A stretch of DNA of 64,000 bases from Roseburia sp. Lineage in GTDB: Bacteria; Bacillota; Clostridia; Lachnospirales; Lachnospiraceae. This document shows positions 37,102-47,207 of the stretch, piece after piece; the stretch's first letter is position 1, and every line of letters starts with the position of its first letter. Under the pieces are notes generated by a model. It did not search any database and had not been told where the DNA came from. It saw only the letters and a list, made by a program, of their open reading frames with translations. The position numbers and the translations under genes are program-made. The stretch covers positions 98,601-162,600 of the forward strand of contig JAMPFV010000001.1 in assembly GCA_023664265.1 (NCBI GenBank), read 5' to 3'.

Positions 37102-37698
37102 TTATTCCGCCTCCGGCTCCCGCAGCCTGTCGATCAGCGCATAGATTTCCTCCCTGCCCTGCTTTGACTTTGCCGAAAACGGTATGACTACCGTATCCTT
37201 GCCGAGCGCAAGCCCCTCCCGCACCATTTTCACATGCTTTGCAAGCTGCGAGCGCGTTATTTTATCCGACTTTGTCGCGATGATAATCGGCTCAAACCCG
37301 TTCGCCCGGATCCACTCATACATCTGACAGTCGTTGGCGGACGGCTCATGCCGGATGTCTATCAGCAGAAACACGGCCGTAAGCGTCTTCGACTGCCGCA
37401 GATACTTCTCCACCATTTTGCCCCACTTTTCTTTTTCCGACCGGCTGACCTTCGCATACCCGTACCCCGGCAAATCCACAAAATACAGCTCATTGTTGAT
37501 ATTGTAAAAATTTATGGTCTGCGTCTTTCCCGGCTGCGCACCGGTGCGCGCCAACGCCTTCCGGTTCATCAGCGCGTTGATCAGGGAGGATTTCCCCACA
37601 TTACTTTTCCCCGCAAACGCGATTTCCATCATATGGTTCTGCGGGATTTTGCTTGTCACCCCAATGACCGTTTCCAGACTTACGTTTTTTATTATCAT
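37102..37698 (-). CDS. ysxC: Ribosome biogenesis GTPase YsxC/EngB
   Basis: A 198-residue TRAFAC GTPase needed for 50S ribosome assembly. G1 is GKSNVGKSSLINAL near residues 30-43, G3 is DLPGYGYAK, and G4 is TKSDK. Length is normal. It lies 12 bp downstream of lon, a conserved pairing in Firmicutes, and starts after GGAGAGAGC. Confidence 0.96.
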   Translation of the reverse strand: MIIKNVSLETVIGVTSKIPQNHMMEIAFAGKSNVGKSSLINALMNRKALARTGAQPGKTQTINFYNINNELYFVDLPGYGYAKVSRSEKEKWGKMVEKYLRQSKTLTAVFLLIDIRHEPSANDCQMYEWIRANGFEPIIIATKSDKITRSQLAKHVKMVREGLALGKDTVVIPFSAKSKQGREEIYALIDRLREPEAE

Positions 37699-37710
37699 GC
37701 TCTCTCCTGT

Positions 37711-40056
37711 TCACGACCGTTTTCCCGTGCGGCGTATTTTGCGCGCAAACGCCAGCGGTATCACCTCGTCCATTGTCTCGACAAAGCAGATTTCCATTCC
37801 CGCCTTTACCTCGGGCGAAATCTCCGCGATGTCCTTCTCATTCTTTCTCGGAACCAGAACTGTTGTGATTCCCGCGCATTTTGCCGCCGTCAGCTTCTCC
37901 TTTAATCCGCCGATCGGCAGCACTCTGCCGCGCAGCGTGATCTCGCCGGTCATCGCCACCTTGGCCTTCACCGGCGTTCCCGTCATTGCCGACAACAGCG
38001 CCGTCGCCATGGTTATTCCCGCGGAGGGGCCGTCCTTGGGCACCGCGCCCTCGGGAATATGTATATGGAAATCATTCTCCTTGAAGAATTCCGGTCCGAT
38101 TTTATAGCTCGGTGCAATCGAGCGGATATAGCTGATGCCTGTCCGCGCCGACTCCTTCATCACGTCACCCATCTGTCCCGTAAGCTCGAGCTCGCCCTTC
38201 CCGGGCATGATGTTGACCTCTATCTGAAGCGTATCGCCGCCAACGCTCGTCCAAGCCAGTCCCCGCACAATGCCGACGTCGTCCTGCTCGTTTGCCATAT
38301 CAATTTTGTAGCGCGGCTTCCCCAGATATTTTCCGATATTCCGGTCCGTCACCCGCACACAGCCTGTCGGATTCTTCTGCTTTAAGAGCTCCAGCGCCGC
38401 CTTCCTGCACACCGCGCCCAGCTTCCGCTCGAGATTCCGGACACCCGCCTCGCGCGTATAATCCGAAATGATGCTCCTGAGCGCGTTATCGCTGATGGTC
38501 AGGCGCTCCCTGCTCAGGCCGTTGTTCTCAAGCTGTTTGTCCAGCAGATGCTTCTTGGCAATGTGGAACTTCTCATTCGCGGTATAGCTGCCGACCTCTA
38601 TGATATCCATTCTGTCCAACAGCGGCCTCGGAATATTCCCCGCATCATTTGCCGTCGCGATAAACAGCACTCGCGACAAATCCAGCGGTATCTCCACATA
38701 GTGGTCCCTGAAATGACAGTTCTGCTCCGGGTCGAGCACCTCCAACAGCGCGGAGGAAGTATCGCCCTTATAATCGCTGCTCACCTTGTCAATCTCGTCC
38801 AACAGCATCAGCGGATTGCTGACCCCCGCCTGCTTTAATCCGTTTGCTATGCTTCCCGGCATCGCGCCGATATAGGTCTTGCGGTGCCCGCGTATCTCCG
38901 CCTCGTCCCGCACGCCGCCAAGGCAGATGCGCACGTATTTCTTGTTGAGCGCCTCCGCTATCGCTCTTGCGATGGAGGTCTTTCCGGTTCCCGGAGGCCC
39001 TACCAGACACAGTATCGGCGCGTCCGTCTTGGTCGTAAAGCACCGGACCGCAAGGTATTCAATGATGCGCTCCTTTACCTTCTCCAGCCCGTAATGGTCG
39101 CGCTCCAGTATCTCCTCCGCCTTCGCGATATCGTTGGTATCCTTGGACACCTTATTCCACGGCAGCTCCAGAAGCGTCTCGATATAGAGCCGCTCCACGG
39201 CGCTCTCCGAGCTGGCCCCCATCACCGTCTTGAGGCGCGAGATTTCCTTCCGGATCTTCTCCTTCACGTTGCCGTCCGCCTTGAGCTTCTTCAGCGCCTC
39301 CTCATAATGCTCCACATCCGAATAGGAGTCCTTGTCTCCCAGCTCCTCCCGGATGTAATCCAACTGCTCACGCAGGATGTAATCCTTTTGATTCTTGTCA
39401 ATCTTCTCCTTAATCTTCACCGCGAGCTGTGCGCGAATCGCCGCTATCTGCGCCTCATTCATAATCAGGGCGATCAGCGCCTCGCACTGTTCCTCAATCC
39501 CCTCAAGCTCCAGTATTTCCTGCTTCCTGTCATAGGAGAACGGCGTATTGATCAAAATCTGATTCATCAGAAAGGACAGACGGTTCTCCTCGTCAAAGTA
39601 GCGTTTGAGGCTCTTGCCAATCTTGGGGAAAAAGCGCACATACGTCGCAAAGACCTCCTTGAGGGAGCGCGTGAGCGCCTCCTCCTGCTCCTCCTCCAAG
39701 GCGTCCGGGTTCTCCTCGACCTCCTCGACCACGGCGCTGAAAAAATTCCCCTCATTGTCATTGAGTTCCTCCAGTCTTGCCCTGAAAAGCCCCTCCACCA
39801 TCACGCGGTCAATATTGTTCGGGAGCTTGGTAACCTGCTTTACCACGGCTACCGTCCCCATGTGATACAGGCTGTCCCTGTCCTGCACCTCCCCGTCAGA
39901 ATCCCTCTGCGTCACCAGAAAGATATGCTGTTCCTCACTCAGCGCCTGCTTTACCGCCTCCTTTGACACATCTCTGCTCAAGTCAAAATGTATGATCATT
40001 TCCGGCAGCACCGTAAGTCCGCGAAGCGCCACCATCGGTAATTCATAGCTTTTCAT
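37711..40056 (-). CDS. lon: ATP-dependent protease Lon
   Basis: A 781-residue cytoplasmic protease: LON substrate-binding N-domain, a coiled-coil region, AAA domain with GPPGTGKTSIARAIA, and a C-terminal serine-lysine protease domain with PKDGPSAGITM (catalytic Ser). It degrades damaged and regulatory proteins. It starts after AAAGGTGGGAG, and a rho-independent terminator separates it from clpX upstream. Genes after it (engB, permease, truA) are tightly packed on the same strand. Confidence 0.97.
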   Translation of the reverse strand: MKSYELPMVALRGLTVLPEMIIHFDLSRDVSKEAVKQALSEEQHIFLVTQRDSDGEVQDRDSLYHMGTVAVVKQVTKLPNNIDRVMVEGLFRARLEELNDNEGNFFSAVVEEVEENPDALEEEQEEALTRSLKEVFATYVRFFPKIGKSLKRYFDEENRLSFLMNQILINTPFSYDRKQEILELEGIEEQCEALIALIMNEAQIAAIRAQLAVKIKEKIDKNQKDYILREQLDYIREELGDKDSYSDVEHYEEALKKLKADGNVKEKIRKEISRLKTVMGASSESAVERLYIETLLELPWNKVSKDTNDIAKAEEILERDHYGLEKVKERIIEYLAVRCFTTKTDAPILCLVGPPGTGKTSIARAIAEALNKKYVRICLGGVRDEAEIRGHRKTYIGAMPGSIANGLKQAGVSNPLMLLDEIDKVSSDYKGDTSSALLEVLDPEQNCHFRDHYVEIPLDLSRVLFIATANDAGNIPRPLLDRMDIIEVGSYTANEKFHIAKKHLLDKQLENNGLSRERLTISDNALRSIISDYTREAGVRNLERKLGAVCRKAALELLKQKNPTGCVRVTDRNIGKYLGKPRYKIDMANEQDDVGIVRGLAWTSVGGDTLQIEVNIMPGKGELELTGQMGDVMKESARTGISYIRSIAPSYKIGPEFFKENDFHIHIPEGAVPKDGPSAGITMATALLSAMTGTPVKAKVAMTGEITLRGRVLPIGGLKEKLTAAKCAGITTVLVPRKNEKDIAEISPEVKAGMEICFVETMDEVIPLAFARKIRRTGKRS

Positions 40057-40097
40057 TCAAACTCCCACCTTTTCTCTGCTCGCGCCCATGGAATCAG

Positions 40098-40125
40098 CAA
40101 AAAACACCGCCCAAAAAGGCGGCGT
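40098..40125 (-). terminator. Terminator after clpX
   Basis: Minus strand ACGCCGCC, loop TTTTT, GGCGGTGT with a TTTTTT run. Separates clpX from lon. Confidence 0.88.
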
Positions 40126-40141
40126 TATCGCTTTTATCAGA

Positions 40142-41410
40142 TTATTTCGCCTTTTTCTCACGCTCAGTATGCACTGCCTCGCGGTGTACTATGAAAGGCT
40201 GACTCGTTCCCTCTACTGCTTCCTTTGTGATCAGGCAGCTCTCTATGGTCTCGTCGGATGGTATCTCATACATAACATCCATCATAATATTCTCCATGAC
40301 GGAACGCAGTCCTCTGGCCCCCGTCTTTCTCTCCAACGCCTTCTCGGCAATCGCCTCTATCGCATCCGGTTCAAAGGTCAGCTTCACTCCGTCAAATTCA
40401 AAGAGTTTCTGATACTGCTTGATAAGCGCATTTTTAGGCTCCTTTAAGATGCGAATCAACGCCTCCTTGTCAAGTCCCTCCAGAGAAACGTTGATGGGCA
40501 CGCGTCCCACAAACTCCGGTATCAGACCGTACTTGGTCAGATCCTGCGGCGTAACTTCCTTCAAGACCTCCCCGATATCCCGTTCAGTCTTATCCGCAAT
40601 ACTCTTGTTGAAGCCGATGGACTTGCGGTCAAGCCTTGACTCAATAATCTTATCCAAGCCGTCAAAGGCGCCGCCGCAGATAAACAGGATATTTGTCGTA
40701 TCTATCTGAATCAGCTCCTGATGCGGATGCTTCCGGCCGCCCTGAGGCGGAACGCTTGCCACCGTACCCTCGACAATCTTTAAGAGCGCCTGCTGCACGC
40801 CCTCGCCGGATACGTCCCTCGTGATGGATACATTCTCACTCTTCTTGGTAATCTTATCAATCTCATCAATGTAGATGATGCCAAACTGCGCGCGCTCCAC
40901 ATCATAGTCTGCCGACTGGATAAGCTTGAGCAGAATGTTCTCCACATCCTCCCCCACATATCCGGCCTCGGTAAGCGTCGTCGCGTCCGCTATGGCAAAC
41001 GGCACATTGATAATCTTCGCCAAGGTCTGCGCGACATAGGTCTTCCCCGAGCCGGTCGGCCCAATCATAATAATGTTGCTCTTCTGAAGCTCGATATCCG
41101 AATCCTTCTCCGAAAGGACGCGCTTATAATGATTGTAGACCGCTACGGATAATACCTTCTTCGCCTCCTCCTGTCCGATTACATACTCATCCAGGAACTC
41201 CTTAATCTCCACAGGCTTGAGCAGATTAATGTCCAAGCCGGTCTCAATCCGCTCCTCCTCGTACTCCTCCTCGATAATGTCCGCACAGATATCCACACAC
41301 TCATCGCAAATATAAACACCGACAGGCCCTGCTATCAGCTTCCTGACTTGGTCCTGTGTCTTATTACAGAAAGAGCATCTTACCTTTCCATCAGTGTTTT
41401 TCCCTGCCAT
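40142..41410 (-). CDS. clpX: ATP-dependent Clp protease ATP-binding subunit ClpX
   Basis: A 422-residue unfoldase that feeds ClpP. The N-terminal zinc-binding domain has CSFCNKTQ and [11 protein letters not shown]; the AAA domain has [15 protein letters not shown] and Walker [11 protein letters not shown]; the ClpP-contacting loop and sensor regions follow. Length is normal. It follows clpP by 32 bp in a tig-clpP-clpX run, the classic order. Confidence 0.97.
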   Translation of the reverse strand: MAGKNTDGKVRCSFCNKTQDQVRKLIAGPVGVYICDECVDICADIIEEEYEEERIETGLDINLLKPVEIKEFLDEYVIGQEEAKKVLSVAVYNHYKRVLSEKDSDIELQKSNIIMIGPTGSGKTYVAQTLAKIINVPFAIADATTLTEAGYVGEDVENILLKLIQSADYDVERAQFGIIYIDEIDKITKKSENVSITRDVSGEGVQQALLKIVEGTVASVPPQGGRKHPHQELIQIDTTNILFICGGAFDGLDKIIESRLDRKSIGFNKSIADKTERDIGEVLKEVTPQDLTKYGLIPEFVGRVPINVSLEGLDKEALIRILKEPKNALIKQYQKLFEFDGVKLTFEPDAIEAIAEKALERKTGARGLRSVMENIMMDVMYEIPSDETIESCLITKEAVEGTSQPFIVHREAVHTEREKKAK

Positions 41411-41442
41411 TACTCTTCTCCCTTACTTCTCAAATCAATACT

Positions 41443-42042
41443 CTATTCCGCCTTCTGCTCTGCCCGGTCAACAATCACACGGTCAATCAGCCCGTACTCC
41501 CGAGCCTCCTCCGCGGTTTTCCAGTTATCACGCTCCGTATCCGCCGCGACAACGTCATACGGCTGTCCGCAGTTCTCCGCGAGAATGGTATTCAGCTTCT
41601 GCTTCGTCTTCAAAATATGCTTCGCCGCAATCTCAATCTCGGTCGCCTGTCCCTGCGCTCCGCCAAGCGGCTGGTGAATCATAATCTCCGCGTTGGGCAG
41701 CGCAAGCCTCTTTCCCTTCGTACCGCCCGCCAACAGGAATGCGCCCATGCTGGCCGCCATACCGATGCAGATTGTGGACACATCGCACTTGATGTAACGC
41801 ATCGTATCGTAAATCGCCATTCCCGCCGTGACGGAGCCGCCCGGGCTGTTAATGTAAAGCTGGATATCCTTATCCGTATCCTCGGATTCCAAGAACAGCA
41901 GCTGCGCCACGACAAGGCTGGCCGTCGTCTCGTTCACTTCCTCTCCAAGGAAAATAATACGCTCCTTCAAAAGTCTTGAATAAATGTCATAAGACCGCTC
42001 CCCGCGGCTCGTCTGCTCAACGACATATGGGACTAAACTCAT
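41443..42042 (-). CDS. clpP: ATP-dependent Clp protease proteolytic subunit ClpP
   Basis: A 199-residue serine peptidase. The catalytic Ser lies in [11 protein letters not shown] near residue 98 and the His in MIHQPLGG near 123. The start giving [10 protein letters not shown] has GGAGG eight bases upstream; an in-frame ATG five codons earlier overlaps that site. It lies between tig and clpX with gaps of about 40 and 32 bp. Confidence 0.97.
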   Translation of the reverse strand: MSLVPYVVEQTSRGERSYDIYSRLLKERIIFLGEEVNETTASLVVAQLLFLESEDTDKDIQLYINSPGGSVTAGMAIYDTMRYIKCDVSTICIGMAASMGAFLLAGGTKGKRLALPNAEIMIHQPLGGAQGQATEIEIAAKHILKTKQKLNTILAENCGQPYDVVAADTERDNWKTAEEAREYGLIDRVIVDRAEQKAE

Positions 42043-42082
42043 TAAAATTACCTCCATTCACTTCAATTGCGCAATACTGCAT

Positions 42083-43369
42083 TTATTTCTCCACGGCCTG
42101 CTCCACAACAAACTCGGCCGCCTTGCGGACACAGATGTCCTCCTTGATGGCCTTGCTCTCAAACTCGCCGACCATCTCCGTAAGCTTATCCAATTCCATG
42201 CGGTAGGCCTCCGCCATCTTCTTGAGCTCCTCCTGATATTCCTCCTCGCCCGCCTCTAGGCTCTCAGCCTTCGCAACCGCCTCCAGGACAAGGCGCGACT
42301 TGATTCTCGTCTCCGCCTGCGGCTTCATCTGTCCGAGGAAGGTCTCCCTGTCAAGCCCCGTAAACTGGAAATACTGGTCAATCGAGAGTCCCTGCATCTG
42401 AAGTCTCTGCGCGAAATCGTCCGCCATCCGGCGCTGCTGCGTCGCAATCATCGCCTCCGGAATATCCATCTTCGCCTCCGCGATAATCGCCTCGACAACC
42501 TTGTCTTCCTTCTCATTCTTCGCGTTCTCTTCCTTCTGATCGGTGAGCTGCTTCCTCACATCCTCGCGGTACTCTGCAAGGGTATCAAACTCGGAAACCT
42601 CGCTTGCGAACTCGTCATCCAGCTCCGGCAGCTCCTTCTCCTTGATCTCCCTGACGGTGCACTTGAATACCGCCGGCTTTCCTGCCAGCTCCTCCGCCTG
42701 ATAATCCTCGGGGAAAGTAACGTTCACCTCGACCTCCTTGTCAATCTCCGCGCCGATAAGCTGCTCCTCAAAGCCCGGGATAAAGGTGTTGGAACCGATT
42801 GTCAGCGGATAGTTCTCGCCCTTTCCGCCCTCGAACGCAACGCCGTCCACAAAGCCCTCAAAATCAAGCACGGTCATATCGCCGTCCTTGACGCCTCTGT
42901 CCTCTATGGAGATGGTTCTCGCATTGCTCTCCCTCTCCTTGTTGATTGCCGCATCTATCTCCTCGTCCGTGACGGTGGTGTCCGCCTTCTCGACCTCGAC
43001 GCCCTTATATTTACCAAGTGTAACCTCCGGCTTGAGGGCAACCTCCGCGGTAAAGACAAACGGCTTTCCTGCCTCCATCTGTACGACCTCAATCTTAGGC
43101 TGGGAAACAATCTCCTCCGTACACTCGTCAACAGCCTTCGCGTATGCGGTCGGAATCAGATCGTTCGCCGCGTCCTCAAAGAAAATATCCCTGCCGTACA
43201 TCTGCTCGAGCATCTTGCGGGGCACCTTGCCCTTGCGGAAGCCGGGGATGCTCAGCTTGCCCTTGCTCTTCCGGTAAGCTCTCTCGACCGCCGCCTCAAA
43301 ATCCTCCGCGGATGCTTCTATTGTAAGCTTCGCCATATTTCCCTCTAACTTTTCCACCTGTAAACTCAT
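42083..43369 (-). CDS. tig: Trigger factor
   Basis: A 428-residue ribosome-associated chaperone: the N-terminal ribosome-binding domain (FRKGKVPRKMLEQMYG), an FKBP-type isomerase domain (about 150-245, with GDMTVLDFEGFVDG) and a long helical C-terminal domain. It shields nascent chains. Two nearby ATGs are possible; the later one (MSLQVEKLEGN) fits the family N-terminus. An extended TATAAT -10 box lies at 43472-43477 on the minus strand, though no good -35 is visible. It heads the tig-clpP-clpX group. Confidence 0.95.
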   Translation of the reverse strand: MSLQVEKLEGNMAKLTIEASAEDFEAAVERAYRKSKGKLSIPGFRKGKVPRKMLEQMYGRDIFFEDAANDLIPTAYAKAVDECTEEIVSQPKIEVVQMEAGKPFVFTAEVALKPEVTLGKYKGVEVEKADTTVTDEEIDAAINKERESNARTISIEDRGVKDGDMTVLDFEGFVDGVAFEGGKGENYPLTIGSNTFIPGFEEQLIGAEIDKEVEVNVTFPEDYQAEELAGKPAVFKCTVREIKEKELPELDDEFASEVSEFDTLAEYREDVRKQLTDQKEENAKNEKEDKVVEAIIAEAKMDIPEAMIATQQRRMADDFAQRLQMQGLSIDQYFQFTGLDRETFLGQMKPQAETRIKSRLVLEAVAKAESLEAGEEEYQEELKKMAEAYRMELDKLTEMVGEFESKAIKEDICVRKAAEFVVEQAVEK

Positions 43370-43534
43370 TTGCCTCATTTCCTCCTTGCGAATAATATTA
43401 TTGCTCTATCGGTATTCCCACCGGCCTAAGCCTTTTCCGGTTCCATGTGATTTGTATACAGTCATTTTACAATTATAGCATAGGGATGGAAAAAATAAAA
43501 GATATAATTTTAAATTCTGCACAGAAAAAGAAGC

Positions 43535-43574
43535 AAAAAAGAAGCCGCGTCACTCTGTATTATGACGCAGCCTC
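43535..43574 (-). terminator. Terminator after the spore protein gene
   Basis: Minus strand GAGGCTGCGTCA pairs with TGACGCGGCTTC (two wobbles), then TTTTTT. Confidence 0.85.
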
Positions 43575-43620
43575 TCTTTCATTTCAGAAATTGTTTCGGA
43601 AATTTTATTGTTAGAAGTCC

Positions 43621-43824
43621 TTATTTGATCGACTCTTCATAGCTCTTGATCATACGTCTGACCATCTCGCCGCCGATGCTTCCGGCCTCCTTGGATGTCA
43701 AATCGCCATTATAGCCTTCCTTTAAGTTCACACCAAGCTCTGATGCTACCTCAGTCTTAAAACGGTCCATCGCCGCCTTTGCCTCAGGAACTTCTACTCT
43801 GTTTGATCTGTTCTGTGATGCCAT
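43621..43824 (-). CDS. Small acid-soluble spore protein, alpha/beta type
   Basis: A 67-residue DNA-binding spore protein. The two family signatures are clear: EVASELGVNL near residues 25-34 (containing the germination-protease cleavage type) and KEAGSIGGEMVRRMI near 45-59. In forespores it coats DNA in an A-like form and gives UV and heat resistance. The start follows GGAGGTGTAGTGAT. A sigma-G promoter would be expected, but I could not place a convincing one. It is the best evidence in the window that the organism forms spores. Confidence 0.95.
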   Translation of the reverse strand: MASQNRSNRVEVPEAKAAMDRFKTEVASELGVNLKEGYNGDLTSKEAGSIGGEMVRRMIKSYEESIK

Positions 43825-43959
43825 ATCACTACACCTCCGTAATTTTTCTTTCTTAAATTTATGGTTATCTATTTTGAAAGACAAGCTTTTTATCGCTTAT
43901 CTTAATCCTAGTATTAGCGGAGGTGTTTTTTTTATAAGTGGTATATTTTAGGAAGTTGT

Positions 43960-45039
43960 CTACTCGTTTTCGGGCGCAACTCCGTCAAAATTTCGATAAA
44001 TGCGCATAAATACTTTGACGATATCGGGGTCAAAGATAATGCCCGCGTTGGACTGGATATAGTCCAGCGCGACCTCGAGCGGCAGCGGTTCCTTATACCT
44101 GCGCTTGCTGATCATGGCGTCGAACACGTCAACCACCTTGACGATGCGCGCAGCCAGCGGAATCTCCCTGCCCTTGAGCCCCTTGGGATAGCCCGAGCCG
44201 TCCCAGCTCTCGTGATGATACCACGCAATGTCAATCGCCATATTGACAAAATCGTTGCGCTCCACGCCCTCATAGATGTCAATCAGCGTCTTCGCGCCGA
44301 TTTCCGCGTGTTCCTTCATCTGCTCGCGCTCCTCCTCGGTAAACACGTCGTTCTTGAGCAGAATCGAATCCGGCATCATAATCTTTCCGATGTCGTGCAG
44401 TCCGGAGCTGGCCTCGATCGTCTCGATAAAATCGTCGCTGATCTCATCCTCGAACTTGGGGGAGAGCTGCATCCCCGCCGCCAGAATGCGGCTGTTGTAC
44501 AGGATATGCCTGTAGTGGTTCCCGCCGACGTTTTCCTTATTCTCAATCAGCCTCGCAAACGCCGTCATAATGTTCTTCTGTTCCACGCGGTGCTTTTCCA
44601 TCTGGCGCGCCACCACAAGATTCAGATTCCGGTTATTTTCCTCCAAATCCTTCTGCATCGAATAGATCTTCAGATGCGTGGTGATTCGCATCTCTACCTC
44701 CGTCCTGTCAAAGGGCTTGGGGATGTAGTCCACCGCGCCGAGCGCAAAGCCCTTGCTCAGATCGGAGGCGGTATCCATCGCCGATATGAAAATCACGGGG
44801 ATGTCCCTCGTGTAGGGGTCCTTCTTCAACATGGAGCAGAAGGCAAAGCCGTCAATCTCCGGCATGGATATATCCGACAAAATAATCTGCGGAAGCTGCT
44901 CGCTCTCCTCCATAATCTTCAGCGCCTCCTTGACGCTCTGCGCCAAAAGCGGCTCGTAGCCCATATTTTTAATGATTTCCTCAAGAAGCAGAAGATTCAC
45001 TTCAACGTCGTCCACTATAAGTATTCTGATATTATCCAT
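43960..45039 (-). CDS. Response regulator with HD-GYP output domain
   Basis: A 359-residue two-component protein. The receiver domain (1-125) has phospho-acceptor Asp in ILSDISMPEIDG and the conserved PKPF lysine. A short coiled coil leads to an HD-GYP domain with HDIGKIMMP and HHESWDGSGYP, the metal and cyclic-di-GMP phosphodiesterase signature. Its start lies 1 bp after the sensor kinase stop codon, so the two form a translationally coupled pair. It probably lowers cyclic-di-GMP, or a related cyclic dinucleotide, when phosphorylated. Confidence 0.94.
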   Translation of the reverse strand: MDNIRILIVDDVEVNLLLLEEIIKNMGYEPLLAQSVKEALKIMEESEQLPQIILSDISMPEIDGFAFCSMLKKDPYTRDIPVIFISAMDTASDLSKGFALGAVDYIPKPFDRTEVEMRITTHLKIYSMQKDLEENNRNLNLVVARQMEKHRVEQKNIMTAFARLIENKENVGGNHYRHILYNSRILAAGMQLSPKFEDEISDDFIETIEASSGLHDIGKIMMPDSILLKNDVFTEEEREQMKEHAEIGAKTLIDIYEGVERNDFVNMAIDIAWYHHESWDGSGYPKGLKGREIPLAARIVKVVDVFDAMISKRRYKEPLPLEVALDYIQSNAGIIFDPDIVKVFMRIYRNFDGVAPENE

Positions 45040-45040
45040 C

Positions 45041-46495
45041 CTATCTCACCAATCCTTTTATCTCGCCGCGAAGCAGCTCCTTCACCTTTTCCGCGCACTG
45101 TCTCGCCTTGTCGCTGTCCGACTTGCGGATTGCCATCTCCATGCGGAAGGCCTCCCGCTGAAGCTCCTTCGAGCCGCCCGACACCAACTGCTTTATCGCG
45201 GTCGCAAAGCCCTCGGCCTTCTGCCAGTTGTCCATATCCATGCTGATATTCATCTTCTCGAGGTTCTTCTTGAGCTCCCTGACATTGATATCGCTGCCAA
45301 ACTCATACATCAAATCGTTTTCCGCCGCAATCCTGCTCGCGTTGTTCGACGCCTTCCATGTCCGAAGCAGCGACTCCTCGCCCGAGCCGCTCTGCTCCTG
45401 CCTGAGGCGGATGGTAAACGAAAAGGTGGAACCCTTCCCCGGCTGCCCGTCCGCCCAGACCTTTCCGTGCATCATCCCGACAAGCTCCTTCGTGATGACA
45501 AGGCCAAGCCCCGTGCCGCCGTACTTGCGGGTGATCGACGCGTCCACCTGCGAAAAGCTCTTGAACAGCTTATCCTTATCCTCTCTGGAAAGCCCGATAC
45601 CCGTATCGACCACCATAAAGAACAGCTCCAGCTCGTCCTCTATCCTTGTATTCAGGGAGACCTCCACGCCGACGTAGCCCTTCTCGGTGAACTTCACCGC
45701 GTTGGAAATCAGGTTGTTCAAAATCTGCGTGAGCCGCAGCTCGTCGCCGATCAGCTTGTCGGGAATATCCTCCGACACGTTCATCATAAACCGCAGACCC
45801 TTGCGCATCGCGAGCATCGTAAACATTTTCTCCATCTTGGTCATAAATTCACCGAAGGAGAATGGCTTCTCGTCCAACTGGAACTTGCCCGCCTCCAGCT
45901 TGGAAAAGTCCAAAATATTGTTGATGATTCCCTCCATTGTACTACAGCAATCGAGAATCAGTTTCAGATAATTGCTCGTCTGGAAATCCTGCTCCGTCTC
46001 CATTAAAAGCTCCGTGTGCCCCTTGATGCCGTTGACCGGCGTCCGCAGCTCGTGGGTGACGTTGGCCACAAAGGAATCTCTCGCCTTCATGGATTCCTGC
46101 ATCTGCACCGTCGTCTCCTCCACCTTGCGGATGCTCTCCTTGTAGCGCGTCATATCGACCGCCGTACAGACAGACATCTCCGCGCCGTTATAATCGACGG
46201 AGAACACCTTGATCTCCACGGGGAAACACGTCTTGTTCCTGCGGTAGATGTCCGTCTCTATCACCTGCATATCCGCGTAGCTCTTGAGAAGCTGCACACG
46301 GTTCTCGACAATCTCGAAGGTGTTTGGCATCAGCTCCCCGACATAGACTCCCCGCAGCTCCTCCGCCTTGTAGCCCGTAAGCTCCAACAGCCGCTCGTTG
46401 CAGTATTCAATACAGCCGTGCGCATCATAGCGGATAATGCACTCCTGACTGTTATTCAAGATAAAATAAAATAATTCCTCACGATTTTTCAGCAT
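45041..46495 (-). CDS. PAS-domain sensor histidine kinase
   Basis: A 484-residue cytoplasmic kinase with no membrane segment. Residues of about 10-120 are a PAS domain (IRYDAHGCIEYCNERLLELTGY in two parts). The HisKA phospho-acceptor is NVTHELRTPVNG, then an HATPase domain with NLISNAVKF, DTGIGLS and GGTGLGLVI. A C-terminal 100-residue helical tail resembles an HPt domain in size but shows no obvious phospho-accepting His. I chose the ATG after GAGGTGGAG; an in-frame GTG three codons earlier lies within that site. It is coupled to the HD-GYP regulator. Confidence 0.92.
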   Translation of the reverse strand: MLKNREELFYFILNNSQECIIRYDAHGCIEYCNERLLELTGYKAEELRGVYVGELMPNTFEIVENRVQLLKSYADMQVIETDIYRRNKTCFPVEIKVFSVDYNGAEMSVCTAVDMTRYKESIRKVEETTVQMQESMKARDSFVANVTHELRTPVNGIKGHTELLMETEQDFQTSNYLKLILDCCSTMEGIINNILDFSKLEAGKFQLDEKPFSFGEFMTKMEKMFTMLAMRKGLRFMMNVSEDIPDKLIGDELRLTQILNNLISNAVKFTEKGYVGVEVSLNTRIEDELELFFMVVDTGIGLSREDKDKLFKSFSQVDASITRKYGGTGLGLVITKELVGMMHGKVWADGQPGKGSTFSFTIRLRQEQSGSGEESLLRTWKASNNASRIAAENDLMYEFGSDINVRELKKNLEKMNISMDMDNWQKAEGFATAIKQLVSGGSKELQREAFRMEMAIRKSDSDKARQCAEKVKELLRGEIKGLVR

Positions 46496-46519
46496 GTACT
46501 CCACCTCATTATCTAACTC

Positions 46520-47077
46520 TTAATTTCCCGCCTCGTACACGACCTTCTCGCCCAGCGCGTCCGCCGTCTTGCGGTCGAGCAACGCGGCCACGATCTCAAG
46601 CCCGAAGGCGATCGCCGTCCCCATACCGCGGCTCGTTATCACATTGTCAGACCTGACAACCTTGTCATAAACAACCTCGGCGCCTTTGAGCTCCTCCTCC
46701 ATCCCGGGATAGATGCACGCCTTCCGGCCCGCCGTCAGCCCCATATGCCCGAAAATCATCGGCGCCGCGCAAATCGCGCCGATCAGCCTGCCCTTCTCGT
46801 AAAATTCCTTAATCTTGTCCGTGAGCTTTGTGCAGGCCTCAAGCCGCTTTGTCCCGGGCATTCCGCCAGGGCAGACAAGCATGTCAAGGCTGTCAAAATC
46901 AACCGAATCGATTCCCGTATCCATGGAAACGGTGATGTTATGGCTGCCTGTCACCTGCTTCTCATTGTCAATCGCAATGCATACCGCCTCAATCCCCGCG
47001 CGCCGCAGCAGATCCACCACCGTCAGCGCCTCAATCTCCTCATAGCCCGCCGCGAAAAAAATACCTGCTCTCTTCAT
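46520..47077 (-). CDS. DJ-1/PfpI-family protein
   Basis: A 185-residue class I glutamine-amidotransferase-like protein. The N-terminal GIFFAAGYEEIEALTVVDLLRRAG supplies the family Glu, and the nucleophile elbow GAICAAPMIFGHMG holds the reactive Cys near residue 105. The closest look is to the DJ-1/ThiJ/YajL branch, which handles protein or metabolite glycation and oxidative damage. The start follows AAGGAAAG. It lies 15 bp upstream of the histidine kinase gene and may be co-transcribed. Confidence 0.9.
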   Translation of the reverse strand: MKRAGIFFAAGYEEIEALTVVDLLRRAGIEAVCIAIDNEKQVTGSHNITVSMDTGIDSVDFDSLDMLVCPGGMPGTKRLEACTKLTDKIKEFYEKGRLIGAICAAPMIFGHMGLTAGRKACIYPGMEEELKGAEVVYDKVVRSDNVITSRGMGTAIAFGLEIVAALLDRKTADALGEKVVYEAGN

Positions 47078-47207
47078 ACTCTTTCCTTCTTTCCTTATAT
47101 GATATAAATTCCACAATAAAATTTTATCGTTGCATTCATTCACCGTTTATTTTAACATAATATCAGTCAAATACCAAATATTTTATCCGGAAGAAAGGAA
47201 TTTTGTT

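Noticed and set aside
43825-43959. Sigma-G promoter before the spore protein gene
   Set aside because: A TAATACTA-like -10 can be seen, but no matching -35 at suitable spacing.
45041-45346. HPt phosphotransfer domain at the C-terminus of the sensor kinase
   Set aside because: The size fits but no phospho-accepting His with the usual flanking residues is visible.
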